The translations under genes were made by a program, and so were the position numbers. From Gammaproteobacteria bacterium (GTDB taxonomy: Bacteria; Pseudomonadota; Gammaproteobacteria; Pseudomonadales; Ketobacteraceae): a DNA stretch of 64,000 nucleotides. A model generated the notes under the pieces. That model saw only the letters and a list, made by a program, of their open reading frames with translations. It made no database searches and was not told the origin of the DNA. Below, piece by piece: positions 1 to 7,839 of the stretch; within the stretch, counting starts at the first letter, position 1; each line of letters starts with the position of its first letter. The stretch covers positions 1 through 64,000 of the forward strand of contig JABLXQ010000055.1 of assembly GCA_013178375.1 (NCBI GenBank), in the 5' to 3' direction.

Positions 1-48
1 CGTCGACGCTTGGCTTTGGGTTTATCGTGTCTTGATGTACTCATAATA

Positions 49-76
49 AGTGTCCACTTAAAAATAGGTGGACACT
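49..76. repeat. Short perfect hairpin at the left edge
   Basis: The 9-bp arms AGTGTCCAC (49-57) and GTGGACACT (68-76) are perfect inverted repeats, with further weak pairing into a small A-rich loop. It could be a terminator-like stem or two abutted insertion-sequence ends. No transposase lies nearby, so its nature is open. Confidence 0.4.
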
Positions 77-156
77 ACAGTAGCTGGTTCGCAGCAGCTG
101 AAAAGATGGGATTTACCGGACGGTTACAAAAGTTGGGGGACGTTTTCAAGGCGGGC

Positions 157-361
157 TTAATATCCAATCCACACGCGCTCAATAGTGCCGTCCTGTATCA
201 GCGTTCGAATGGATCGGTTGACAGTGTCAACAAACACCGACTGAAAGCTGACCCACTTCAACAGCAGATTTACTTCCCAGCAAATAGAGAATCCTCCCAG
301 GAAATGGCCTGGCCTTTTCCAGTCGCAGAATCCGGGCACGAACCTTATCCAGTACCGTCAT
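157..361 (-). pseudogene. Degraded AbiEi/DUF6088-like winged-helix fragment
   Basis: Read from an ATG at 361, the first residues (VLDKVRARILRLE, then RPFPGR and LGSKSAV) resemble the N-terminus of DUF6088 / type IV toxin-antitoxin AbiEi-like proteins, which begin with a winged helix. The reading then runs into a stop. The expected continuation (DTVNRSIRTLIQDGTIERV) sits in another frame and stops at 157. I read this as a frameshifted, truncated relic of an antitoxin-type regulator. No partner toxin is visible. The family assignment rests on remembered motif similarity and needs a profile search. Confidence 0.35.
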
Positions 362-379
362 CCCAGTGCCACTACAGTA

Positions 380-778
380 TTAATGTAGCGACGACGACAA
401 ATCTTCATCGCCGAGACGTACTCTGAATCCAGATCCAGTGAGCACGTAGCTGGTATTGAGAGTCACAAAGATGCATTCTCCGAAGAAATCGGTGTTATTT
501 GATGTTCGAAGAAGCTTGAAATTTCTTCCTTGCGAATCCTCGATTATCGATCCCGCCAACAAAAAAGACTGAAAAACAATCCTGTCGCTAACATGGCCAT
601 TCACTATCACACGCCCTGTCAGCTCTACCCAAACCCAATTTTCAACGACGCAATAGGGTTTTTCAGGATACTTCTTTAGAGCCTCCTGAATTTTGAGGTG
701 GGCATTGTCAGGTGAACATCCAAAGTCGCAGCGAATGGGTTCTCCACCAACCTTTGCAAGAACTTCATCCAGTGTCAT
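380..778 (-). CDS. Hypothetical protein (DUF6957-like)
   Basis: A 132-residue soluble protein with an ATG start and no signal peptide or membrane segment. It has a WVWVELTG stretch in the middle and an FVTLNTSYVLTGSGF stretch near the C-terminus. This layout resembles small proteins (DUF6957-like) found in integrative elements and plasmids, whose function is unknown. It sits just upstream of the AbiEi-like relic on the same strand, and an AT-rich stretch at about 890-950 could carry its promoter. The gene looks intact, but I cannot assign a function. Confidence 0.55.
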   Translation of the reverse strand: MTLDEVLAKVGGEPIRCDFGCSPDNAHLKIQEALKKYPEKPYCVVENWVWVELTGRVIVNGHVSDRIVFQSFLLAGSIIEDSQGRNFKLLRTSNNTDFFGECIFVTLNTSYVLTGSGFRVRLGDEDLSSSLH

Positions 779-1194
779 AAGAACCCTTTCATCCGTTTAT
801 TACGGTGGGGCATCACCCTTGCCCAAGCCAGGAAACAGTCCAGCACACTATCTGGATGACGATCATGGACTTACAGCTTCGAGGCGGCCGACTGTAAATA
901 AAAATATACATTTTTACTATAAATATCAGTATCTTATAGATTTAATGTACGTCAATCGACGTCATTGATCAAGCAACGAAGAAGTGGGGCGCATTGGGAA
1001 GCGGGCCAGGTATTCACGAAATGCGGTGAAATTGAAGATTGCGCTCCATCAGCCCGATATGAACAACTGATTCATGCATCGCGAGCGCGATGTAATTTTG
1101 GTAGCCACGCTCTTTGTATCGAACGGACCAGGAGTGGGAGAACACAATTTAGCTGCAAATTGCGAAGGCAGAAAAAGAACACCACACGATATTT
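779..1194. other. Intergenic region, nothing recognised
   Basis: About 416 bases between the 3' end of umuC and the start of the 132-residue gene. The part at 890-950 is very AT-rich and may hold a promoter for the minus-strand gene. Open frames here lack recognisable features. No LexA box, repeat or RNA was identified. Confidence 0.4.
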
Positions 1195-2453
1195 TCAGGC
1201 TGACACGCAAGGAATGTCAGTCCACTTCGTTGTGTATTCCGGTGATCGATGACATTGCCTCATCGCCCATGGCGTACTCATGCCTTGGGCCGCTAAAAAT
1301 ATTTTTCCTTTTCCATGACGCTGATTGATTCTATCGACAACCTGCATAAGCGAATTATTGCCAGCCGACTGGGGTTGTTGCCAAAAATCATGTTGGTGGA
1401 ATTTCTTATCCAGCAACTCAATCAGTCCGATGCCCGCCTTCACGAATAAGTGGCCCGGCTGATAGAGGGCTGCAATGGCGCTTTTTGCCTGTTGTGTGAT
1501 GATGCGAGTGTCATCGGTCGGATAAGGCAGTTGCACGGTGATCGCCTTGTCAAAGTAACCAGGCGCGAACGGCGACGTGTGCAGAAAGACGTGAATCGTC
1601 CGCACCAGGTGACTTTGCTGCCGAAGCTTTTCGGCTGCCCGCGCAGCATAGAGACTGATCGCATTCAGGATGGGCTGTAAATCTGTGGTCTTGTGCTCAA
1701 ACGAGCGCGTGCAATAGATCTGCTTTTTGGCACCGGGTTCGTCCTCCAGTTCCAGACAAGGTATGCCATTCAGTTCCTGGATTATGCGCTCCACACAAAC
1801 ACTGGTACAACGGCGAACGATCTTGGGATTGGCATTCGCCAGATCCCAAGCAGTTTTGATGTTCATTGCTTCCAGCCGGATTGCCAATCGTTTGGCAATA
1901 CCCCAGACCTTTATGACGGGCATGCGTTGCATCAGCCACTGTTGCTTGAAGGGTGAATCCAGCACGCACACACCATTGGCTTTCGGAATGGCTTTCGCCG
2001 CCCGATTCGCCAATTTTGAAAGCACCTTGGTCGGCGCAATTCCCACACCGACGGGAATCCGGATGTGGCTCCATAGGGTGTCTTTAATGTCATGCCCAAT
2101 CGTTGAAAGATCTGTCCTGATTCCATCCAGATCCAGAAACATTTCATCGATGCTGTAGACCTCGACATTCGGACTGAATGATTTCAATGTTGTCATCACG
2201 CGGGCAGAGAGGTCACCGTACAACGGATAATTACTGGAAAACACGGCAACGTCATGCTTTCTGAGCAGATCTTCAACCTGGAAATAGGCTGCCAGATCGG
2301 GAATTCCCAGCGCCTTTGCCTCGCGGGTTCGGGAGACGATGAATCCATCGTTGTTACTCAATACCACCACTGGCTTGCCGCGCAAATCAGGCCGAAACAC
2401 CTGTTCACAGCTTGCGTAAAAGCTATTGCAATCAACCAGGGCAAAAATGACAT
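1195..2453 (-). CDS. umuC: DNA polymerase V catalytic subunit UmuC, 5' frameshift
   Basis: Y-family translesion polymerase subunit. The frame shows VVVLSNNDG, the catalytic pair in YSIDEMFLD, helix-hairpin-helix and little-finger regions, and the usual C-terminal SPEYTTKW motif, for about 420 residues. The expected start ATG (2453-2451) directly follows the umuD stop. However, the conserved beginning (FALVDCNSFYASCE, with the first catalytic Asp) lies one frame away. The T-run at 2443-2447 on the coding strand has five bases where six would restore MSFFALVD. The only in-frame GTG, near 2400, would remove the catalytic Asp. So the gene is either recently inactivated, rescued by slippage on the T-run, or affected by a homopolymer sequencing error. 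It forms an SOS operon with umuD. Confidence 0.85.
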
Positions 2454-2882
2454 TCAGCCGCGATGGCAGCGAATGGAATTCACCACAACGCCTTCGATGA
2501 TCAGGTCCGACCCTTCGGCGATTTCGATAGGGGTATAGGTCTCGTTGGCCGGCATCAGGCGACGGTGATGCAAATCGAGATACTTACAGGTGAGCTCCCC
2601 CGCCACCGCAGCCACCACTACATCCCCATGGACGGGTTTAACGGCGCGATCCACAATCAATATGTCGCCGTCGTGAATGCCCGCACCCAGCATCGAGTCG
2701 CCCGTAACCCGGCAGAAAAACGTGGCAGCCGGATGTCTGACCAGCAGTTCCAGAAGATCCAGTTCCCGATCCATATAGTCATCGGCGGGACTGGGAAAAC
2801 CCGCCGGCACCGACGACAAGTACAGCGGAATCAGTAAGCGGTCAGCAGGGATGGCGATGGAGAGCGGCTCTATGCGGATCAT
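2454..2882 (-). CDS. umuD: UmuD, LexA-like S24 peptidase of DNA polymerase V
   Basis: A 142-residue protein that, after RecA-stimulated self-cleavage, forms UmuD' and joins UmuC as DNA polymerase V. The cleavage site is seen as Ala27-Gly28 within VPAGFPSPADD. The catalytic dyad is Ser63 in GDSML and Lys100 in GELTCKYL, with spacing as in E. coli UmuD. The length is normal. It is the first gene of the umuDC operon. A perfect LexA box lies eight bases upstream of its ATG, so SOS induction is strongly expected. Confidence 0.93.
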   Translation of the reverse strand: MIRIEPLSIAIPADRLLIPLYLSSVPAGFPSPADDYMDRELDLLELLVRHPAATFFCRVTGDSMLGAGIHDGDILIVDRAVKPVHGDVVVAAVAGELTCKYLDLHHRRLMPANETYTPIEIAEGSDLIIEGVVVNSIRCHRG

Positions 2883-2890
2883 AATTTAAC

Positions 2891-2906
2891 CTGTATATTT
2901 GTACAG
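2891..2906. promoter_or_regulatory. LexA (SOS) box between umuD and SRAP gene
   Basis: CTGTATATTTGTACAG matches the gammaproteobacterial consensus CTGT-N8-ACAG exactly. It lies between divergent umuD and the SRAP gene. On the plus strand, TTTAAC (about 2885) and TATAAA (about 2907) flank it at a 16-bp spacing and could be the SRAP promoter, placing the box between the -35 and -10 elements. Confidence 0.9.
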
Positions 2907-2977
2907 TATAAATTATGGGCGCCAATGCCGGATCAATCAAGGGTCTTTCCGGGACAGCGACCCAGGAGGCATGCGAT

Positions 2978-3634
2978 ATGTGCGGGTTTATCCGCCGAAC
3001 CCCGAACACTCCCGCTGTGACCGAGCTAATGAAGGATCTCGGCATGGATGACCTGTTTCTTCAAGGCGGCGACTTCTACCCCGGCAGCCAGGTCGATATT
3101 GTGGTCGCCGCCCCCTGCCCAACAGCGGTCACGGCGGCCTGGTGGTTTCTGATTGGCAATGACGGCAAGCCGAACCACCGATACGCCACCTTCAATGCGC
3201 GCCATCTGGATGGCAAGCTTTGGCGTGAACCCATCAAAACCAGCCGCTGCATTGTCCCAGGCACGGCATTTGGCGAATCCATTGGTGAGGGCAAGGCGAA
3301 ACACTCCTTTCTGCTGGAATCCAGTTCAGCCTTTCTGTTGGGTGGCGTCTTTCGTCGCTATGAAACTGATGTTGGGCCCGTAACCGGCTTCGCCATCATC
3401 ACCTGTAACCCGCATCCCGGATTGTCGCGATATCATGACAAGGCCTGCCCGCTCTTTCTGCCGGCACACCGTGGGTTGGTGGAGCAGTGGTTAGATCCAA
3501 GCGTACCTGATGCTGCCGTATTTCATGATCTGATCGACCACCCTCAACTCACCACGGATTTTAAAATCACACCGGTGCAGAGCACCAGGAAACTGGTATC
3601 CATTGGAGCAAGCGAAATATTGAGCGCAGGCTGA
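2978..3634 (+). CDS. yedK: SRAP domain protein (YedK/HMCES-like)
   Basis: SRAP proteins covalently cap abasic sites in single-stranded DNA through a Cys2 thiazolidine link. The start at 2978 is chosen because it yields MCGF, leaving the catalytic Cys at position 2, and because AGGAGG lies at 2964-2969. A longer upstream frame would bury this Cys. The NAR motif (TFNARHLDG), the active-site Glu segment (RCIVPGTAFGES) and a late His (RYHDKACPLFLP) are visible over 218 residues, a normal length. It is divergent from umuDC across a shared LexA box, fitting a role in DNA-damage tolerance. It differs from textbook YedK in the segment around the Glu, so this may be a mobile-element subfamily. Confidence 0.85.
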   Translation: MCGFIRRTPNTPAVTELMKDLGMDDLFLQGGDFYPGSQVDIVVAAPCPTAVTAAWWFLIGNDGKPNHRYATFNARHLDGKLWREPIKTSRCIVPGTAFGESIGEGKAKHSFLLESSSAFLLGGVFRRYETDVGPVTGFAIITCNPHPGLSRYHDKACPLFLPAHRGLVEQWLDPSVPDAAVFHDLIDHPQLTTDFKITPVQSTRKLVSIGASEILSAG

Positions 3635-3868
3635 ATACAAACTGGTTCATTGTTCTATATATCCGGAGATATTCCAGGCTAAACGCATCGTGTCCGCATT
3701 TCGAATTGAGAAGAATGGGTTCCTTAAAAAATCGATGCGCTAAACCAAACATGGAAGACAAACAGTCAGCCAAGTGACCTCGATAACCCCCTAACCCCCG
3801 CCCTTTCGGGAGCCGCAGGTTCGCCGGTCAAACGCCTGTGATGATCGACATTCTGTTGGTGACTGTCT

Positions 3869-4321
3869 TTATTCACTGGGTGCAGAACCAGTCGGCGAAT
3901 CCACGGCTTCCAGCATTTCCAGAATGAAGTGCTCCAGGTCATAACGCCCGTTAATCACGTGGTCGTCGCAGCGCACTTTAAACCAGCCATCGGTTCTGAG
4001 TGTGCCTGGACGGCCGCAGACCTCGCAAACATGAACACTCTGCTCCATTGCCTGTTCACAGACTGTTTGGACTGATTCACTTCCAACCAAATAAATACTC
4101 AGTGTGCCGAACTTCTCTTTGATTTGGTTTATAATAATTTTTTCACCAGTTCTCTTCTGGATATTGCTTAGCTGCTGCAATGTTCGATAGATGACAGGAA
4201 ACCATCCCGAGTCAGTCTCGAATCCAAACATGCGAAATGGCATGCGATCATCGCCACTCTGTCTGCATGCTAGTAGCTCAGAAAAATCTTCACACAATTT
4301 TCTCGATAGTCTTCTGTCCAC
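3869..4321 (-). CDS. Hypothetical phage-type protein with zinc ribbon
   Basis: A 150-residue protein beginning at a GTG. The middle has IKEKFGTLSIYLVG. The C-terminal half has CEVCGRPG followed by WFKVRCDDH, a CxxC...C..H arrangement that probably binds zinc. Proteins with this IKEKFGTL plus CExCG layout recur in prophages and defence islands as uncharacterised open frames. No signal peptide or membrane segment is seen. It stands alone in a region of remnants, and I do not know its function. Confidence 0.6.
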   Translation of the reverse strand: MDRRLSRKLCEDFSELLACRQSGDDRMPFRMFGFETDSGWFPVIYRTLQQLSNIQKRTGEKIIINQIKEKFGTLSIYLVGSESVQTVCEQAMEQSVHVCEVCGRPGTLRTDGWFKVRCDDHVINGRYDLEHFILEMLEAVDSPTGSAPSE

Positions 4322-4352
4322 CTGGATACCTCGTTATTTTTTCAGATTCCAC

Positions 4353-4609
4353 TTAAAAACCTCTTCGCGATCGACGCCAGTTATCTGACGTCATTATCTT
4401 GCCCAGATTCCTGGGGTAGGCGGTTTTGTAGTGTTCGTGCTTGCCCGGGACGTAGAGCCCCGGGTGTCAGGGAAATGCTTTGCAGCCCAATCGACGCCTT
4501 TGGTATTGGCATGGATATCACCTGCGAGAATGACCAGGTCGACATCAACGGCAGGCGGACTGAACTCAGAAAACCCGTTGTGCAGGTCGCTATAGACAAC
4601 AACTCTCAT
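4353..4609 (-). pseudogene. Frameshifted, truncated metallophosphoesterase
   Basis: The ATG at 4609 opens a calcineurin-like phosphoesterase N-terminus: YSDLHNGF supplies the D-x-H metal motif and LAGDIHANTKGVDWA the GD motif. After HFPDT the original frame degenerates. The conserved continuation (PGLYVPGKHEHY, matching the GNHE motif) resumes one base out of frame, consistent with loss of a single C in the C-run near 4458-4462. The shifted frame stops at 4353 after about 85 residues, far short of the usual length of over 200, so the 3' part is also lost. The GNHE Asn is Lys here. Confidence 0.7.
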
Positions 4610-5060
4610 CTATTTAACCTCTTGCGTTACGATCAGGGCGACTCTCATCGTTGAGCAACCATTGCTGTGCTCGCAGGCGACGCTGTTTCGTCCAGGCAAG
4701 CCCCAAACCTCCAGCCAAAACACTGCCTTTTTATCTCACCGCTGGGGCAAAGGGGTTCCGCGTTTTAAAAGGCACACAATGTCCCAATCCTACTCTCCTT
4801 CATGGAGCTTACTTCTCCGTCCACGACCGGAAACTTCTCATTTGCGCGAAAGGCATGTCTGAGTATACTCAATTTAATGAGCGTGTAAAGCTATGATATA
4901 TATGGGTTTTTTGTGAATTATAATACACATCAGGGCATGATCTAACGGTAAGTGCATGTCCCCGGTGTCAGGACAGTTGTCGCCTGATCGTTTATAAAAC
5001 TGGGCTTGCCGTCTGTTTCCTTGAGCCAGGCAACTCTTTCTAAACTGAAGGACTATCACC
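4610..5060. other. Intergenic region with probable promoter for the exonuclease gene
   Basis: About 450 bases with no recognisable coding content. The short frames here show no family features. The stretch near 4880-4930 is AT-rich, and AAGGA precedes the ATG of the next gene, so this region probably holds its promoter. I looked for integron attC core sites and found no convincing pair. Confidence 0.4.
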
Positions 5061-5555
5061 ATGATAATTTTGGACGTTGAGGCAAGCGGTTTGGCTCCAG
5101 ACAGCTATCCCATCGAAGTGGCTTGGCAACATCGATTTAATCCAACGAAATTTGACAGTTTTCTGATTAAGCCCGCACCATCCTGGCTGTATTGGGACAC
5201 CTACGCGGAAGACCATATTCATCACATATCGAGAGAAACGCTTGCATCCTGCGGCATCTCTATTGTTGAAGCTGCATCAAGGCTCAATGCATCGCTAAAC
5301 GGAATGACGGTTTACACCGATGCGCCTCCCTACGATAGACGCTGGATAGCAGAACTATTTCGCGCTGCTTCTATCGAGCAAGCTTTCAAGATTCAGGATG
5401 TGTTGCTTTTGCTTCCACCCACCCAGGAGGGCGCCTACCTCAGACGATTCAATCTTACGCCCGTAACCCATCGCGCATTGGAAGATGTCAGGCAGATTAT
5501 CAATTGCGTGAACTATATTGCGCCTTATGGCGGGGAGTACCCTGGTGATATTTGA
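5061..5555 (+). CDS. DnaQ-like 3'-5' exonuclease (DEDDh)
   Basis: A 164-residue single-domain nuclease. The first motif is ILDVEASG (Asp-x-Glu near residues 4-6), a middle Asp follows in VYTDAPPYD, and the final motif HRALEDVRQI gives the His-x4-Asp of the DEDDh type. This family removes 3' nucleotides from DNA or RNA (RNase T, Pol III epsilon, oligoribonuclease). Here it is a stand-alone short form, not fused to a polymerase. It points toward the 3' end of the BREX operon and ends about 180 bases before it. The start is supported by AAGGA upstream. The substrate is unknown. Confidence 0.75.
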   Translation: MIILDVEASGLAPDSYPIEVAWQHRFNPTKFDSFLIKPAPSWLYWDTYAEDHIHHISRETLASCGISIVEAASRLNASLNGMTVYTDAPPYDRRWIAELFRAASIEQAFKIQDVLLLLPPTQEGAYLRRFNLTPVTHRALEDVRQIINCVNYIAPYGGEYPGDI

Positions 5556-5736
5556 ACACCAAAGCAAAACATGATCCCTTATGAGCGCCAATAGCAAATG
5601 CCATGCATTTTTTGAGCGAGCTCGACACAGCATTAGAGTCACTGCGCTGTATCCCATCCAGCGCCACAGGGACTGGGCTCAGCTTGTTTATGACCTCAAG
5701 ATTGCCTTCTTGGACTAAGAGACCACATTTAAGTTG

Positions 5737-7839
5737 TCAAGCGCGAAAGATATCCACTTTTGTTTCTAAACACTTGCGAAGAATTAGGTCGTGCGCGCCC
5801 ACCTCAAACCAACCACTAGGCTTTTGATAGAAGTCGAGGCCGCGGCCGATCTTGATGATCCATCCGTTATCCAAGCGAATTTCCCGATCATGGATGTTCG
5901 GGTTGAGCTTCACCTCTAGCTCGACATCCAATTCCAGCAGACTCTGTTTCAGCTCGTCCAGTTTCTCAGCAATGTCGACAAGCTGAGTCTTGTCGTCGTA
6001 CCCAGTAATTAGACTGATCTTCTTCACAGCCCCAGCCTTCAATACTGTTTCGCAGAAACGAACGAAGTTTTGAATCTGGTGCTGCATTCGGATGTACGGG
6101 TCCTCGATGACGACGGTCTTCGCACCTTGCAGGTAGGGGCCGAGGATCGACTCATAGCTGTACCCGGTGTCTCCATAGAGGATAGTGAAGTGCTGTTCCT
6201 TGAGCTCCACCGATGACGACTCAACCGCTGCTGGCGGCGGAACAATCGCTGTCGACACCACAGAAGATTTCTCTGCAACAGCTGGCGCCGGCTGTGCAGC
6301 AGACAGCACTTCGACTTTCCCGCTGGGCTGACTATCCACTTGAATCAAGCGGCGACGAGCAGGCTCTTGCGTTGCAGGCGCATTCCTAGACTCTGGGCAG
6401 AAAACCACGACCTCTTCACCGCTGGCCTTGAAGTAGGACAGATTGATGCGCGCAAACTCGTCATCCGGTTTGCGCTTGTTCATCTGCTCCTTGACGCGGC
6501 GGCGGCACTCGGTCGCGTAGGCCACGTATTCTTCGAACTCGTCGTCGGTCGGCGGCCCGTTCGGGTGCAAGATCTTCAAGAACGCACAGACAGTCTTTTT
6601 GATGCCTTTTTCGTCGCGCCCTTCGATGGCCTTGCCGAGTCGAATTCGCTTGCTGACTTCCTCATACCGGTTCGTGTGCTTGAACTGGTAGTGGAAGGCC
6701 TCTGCCAAGTAGTCGGTGATGAATCCGTAATTACTCGTCAGGAAATCACTACTGTTCTTGGGCATTTCCCAGCCCGGAATGTACGCAGCGAATCGATCCA
6801 TCACAGCGAGATCCAGTTCGGGCGGCAATGGTTGAAATAAGTCGTGCTCGTTGGAGTTCACCACCTGCTGCACGGACACATCAATGTTGCCAACGAAGCT
6901 CAAGCTGGCATCGGCGATGACCTCAGCCCCGCGCGAAAAGCGCCCATTGGCCATGAAGTCTTTCATGATCTGGATTGTGTCCGGATCACGCACCTTGATT
7001 CCACCGACCTCGTCAAAAGCGACCGTGTCCCAAAAGCCGACCAAACCCACCTTACGGCGCGCGTTGTTGTAGAACAGCGTGGCCTTGGTTGCCTGGCCGC
7101 CCGATATCAAGGTGGCGTAGGGTGAAAACTCGCTGAAGAAGTAGGACTTGCCGGTACCACGGGGGCCCAGCTCAATGTAGTTGTAATTGGGTTCCACCAG
7201 AGCCGCCAACCTGGCGATGAAATGCATCTGAACCCGCTTTGAGAGTTTGCCAGGCTCTAAGCCCACTGAACGTAGAACCGCCGCAATCCACTCATCACGA
7301 GTGAAAGCTGCTCGCCCCTCAGCGTAACGGTCGAAGTCGAAGCGTGTCAGTTGAATCGGACGCAAATCCTCAATGGAAAACGCGTAGTCATCCTCATCTA
7401 TGTCATTGTGCGCCAGGGTAACTTCCGCCCAAATGCCGCCTTCCAGCAGCCTGTCGTTGTCACGATAGAATTTCTCACCAATGGCGATGCGCTGCGAGTT
7501 GAAGTTTTCCAGTGATGCCCAATGCCGCTTCTCTTTCTCGACGTAACGAACGTGAACCTTGTCGATAAATCGATGCTTACCCTTGGTGGCCACCCTTGAC
7601 TGTGCTGCGTTGGCTTCGTCTGGCCGAACGTAGTTTTCCTGCAGCGACGAGAGCACTGCCTCCATTCCAGCATCCATTTCGGCCTGATCATTGCTGGCAC
7701 AATACTTGGCGAGCAGAAACTCCAGGACGAACGTCGGGACGTTAGTGCCTTTCTTGATGCGATGCAGTAAGTCCTTACGAAGAACTTTCCCGTCGAAAGT
7801 GGCGTTTAGTTTTTGGTCTAGCTCGTCCATAGGGTTCAT
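5737..7839 (-). CDS. brxL: BREX protein BrxL with C-terminal MIT_C domain
   Basis: A 700-residue AAA+ protein, the last gene of the BREX operon. The N-terminal two thirds match the BrxL ATPase: Walker A GPRGTGKS at 225-232, Walker B VAFDEVGG around 274-280, and the segment GGQATKATLFYNN between them. BrxL acts in phage exclusion in type 1 BREX. A Pro/Ala-rich linker (about 480-550) follows. The C-terminus (about 552-700) looks like the phospholipase D-fold MIT_C domain, with IEDPYIRM, then HDREIRL near 650 and IKIGRGLD. I see no Lon-type peptidase domain with its Ser-Lys dyad, which canonical long BrxL proteins carry. Its start overlaps the pglZ stop by four bases (ATGA), so the two are probably translationally coupled. 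Confidence 0.88.
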   Translation of the reverse strand: MNPMDELDQKLNATFDGKVLRKDLLHRIKKGTNVPTFVLEFLLAKYCASNDQAEMDAGMEAVLSSLQENYVRPDEANAAQSRVATKGKHRFIDKVHVRYVEKEKRHWASLENFNSQRIAIGEKFYRDNDRLLEGGIWAEVTLAHNDIDEDDYAFSIEDLRPIQLTRFDFDRYAEGRAAFTRDEWIAAVLRSVGLEPGKLSKRVQMHFIARLAALVEPNYNYIELGPRGTGKSYFFSEFSPYATLISGGQATKATLFYNNARRKVGLVGFWDTVAFDEVGGIKVRDPDTIQIMKDFMANGRFSRGAEVIADASLSFVGNIDVSVQQVVNSNEHDLFQPLPPELDLAVMDRFAAYIPGWEMPKNSSDFLTSNYGFITDYLAEAFHYQFKHTNRYEEVSKRIRLGKAIEGRDEKGIKKTVCAFLKILHPNGPPTDDEFEEYVAYATECRRRVKEQMNKRKPDDEFARINLSYFKASGEEVVVFCPESRNAPATQEPARRRLIQVDSQPSGKVEVLSAAQPAPAVAEKSSVVSTAIVPPPAAVESSSVELKEQHFTILYGDTGYSYESILGPYLQGAKTVVIEDPYIRMQHQIQNFVRFCETVLKAGAVKKISLITGYDDKTQLVDIAEKLDELKQSLLELDVELEVKLNPNIHDREIRLDNGWIIKIGRGLDFYQKPSGWFEVGAHDLILRKCLETKVDIFRA

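Noticed and set aside
10-426. 138-residue plus-strand frame at the left edge
   Set aside because: It runs through a hairpin and across the antisense of a relic gene; no recognisable features.
4930-5060. Integron attC site next to the exonuclease gene
   Set aside because: ATCTAAC fits one core half-site, but no matching GTTRRRY partner lies at the right distance.
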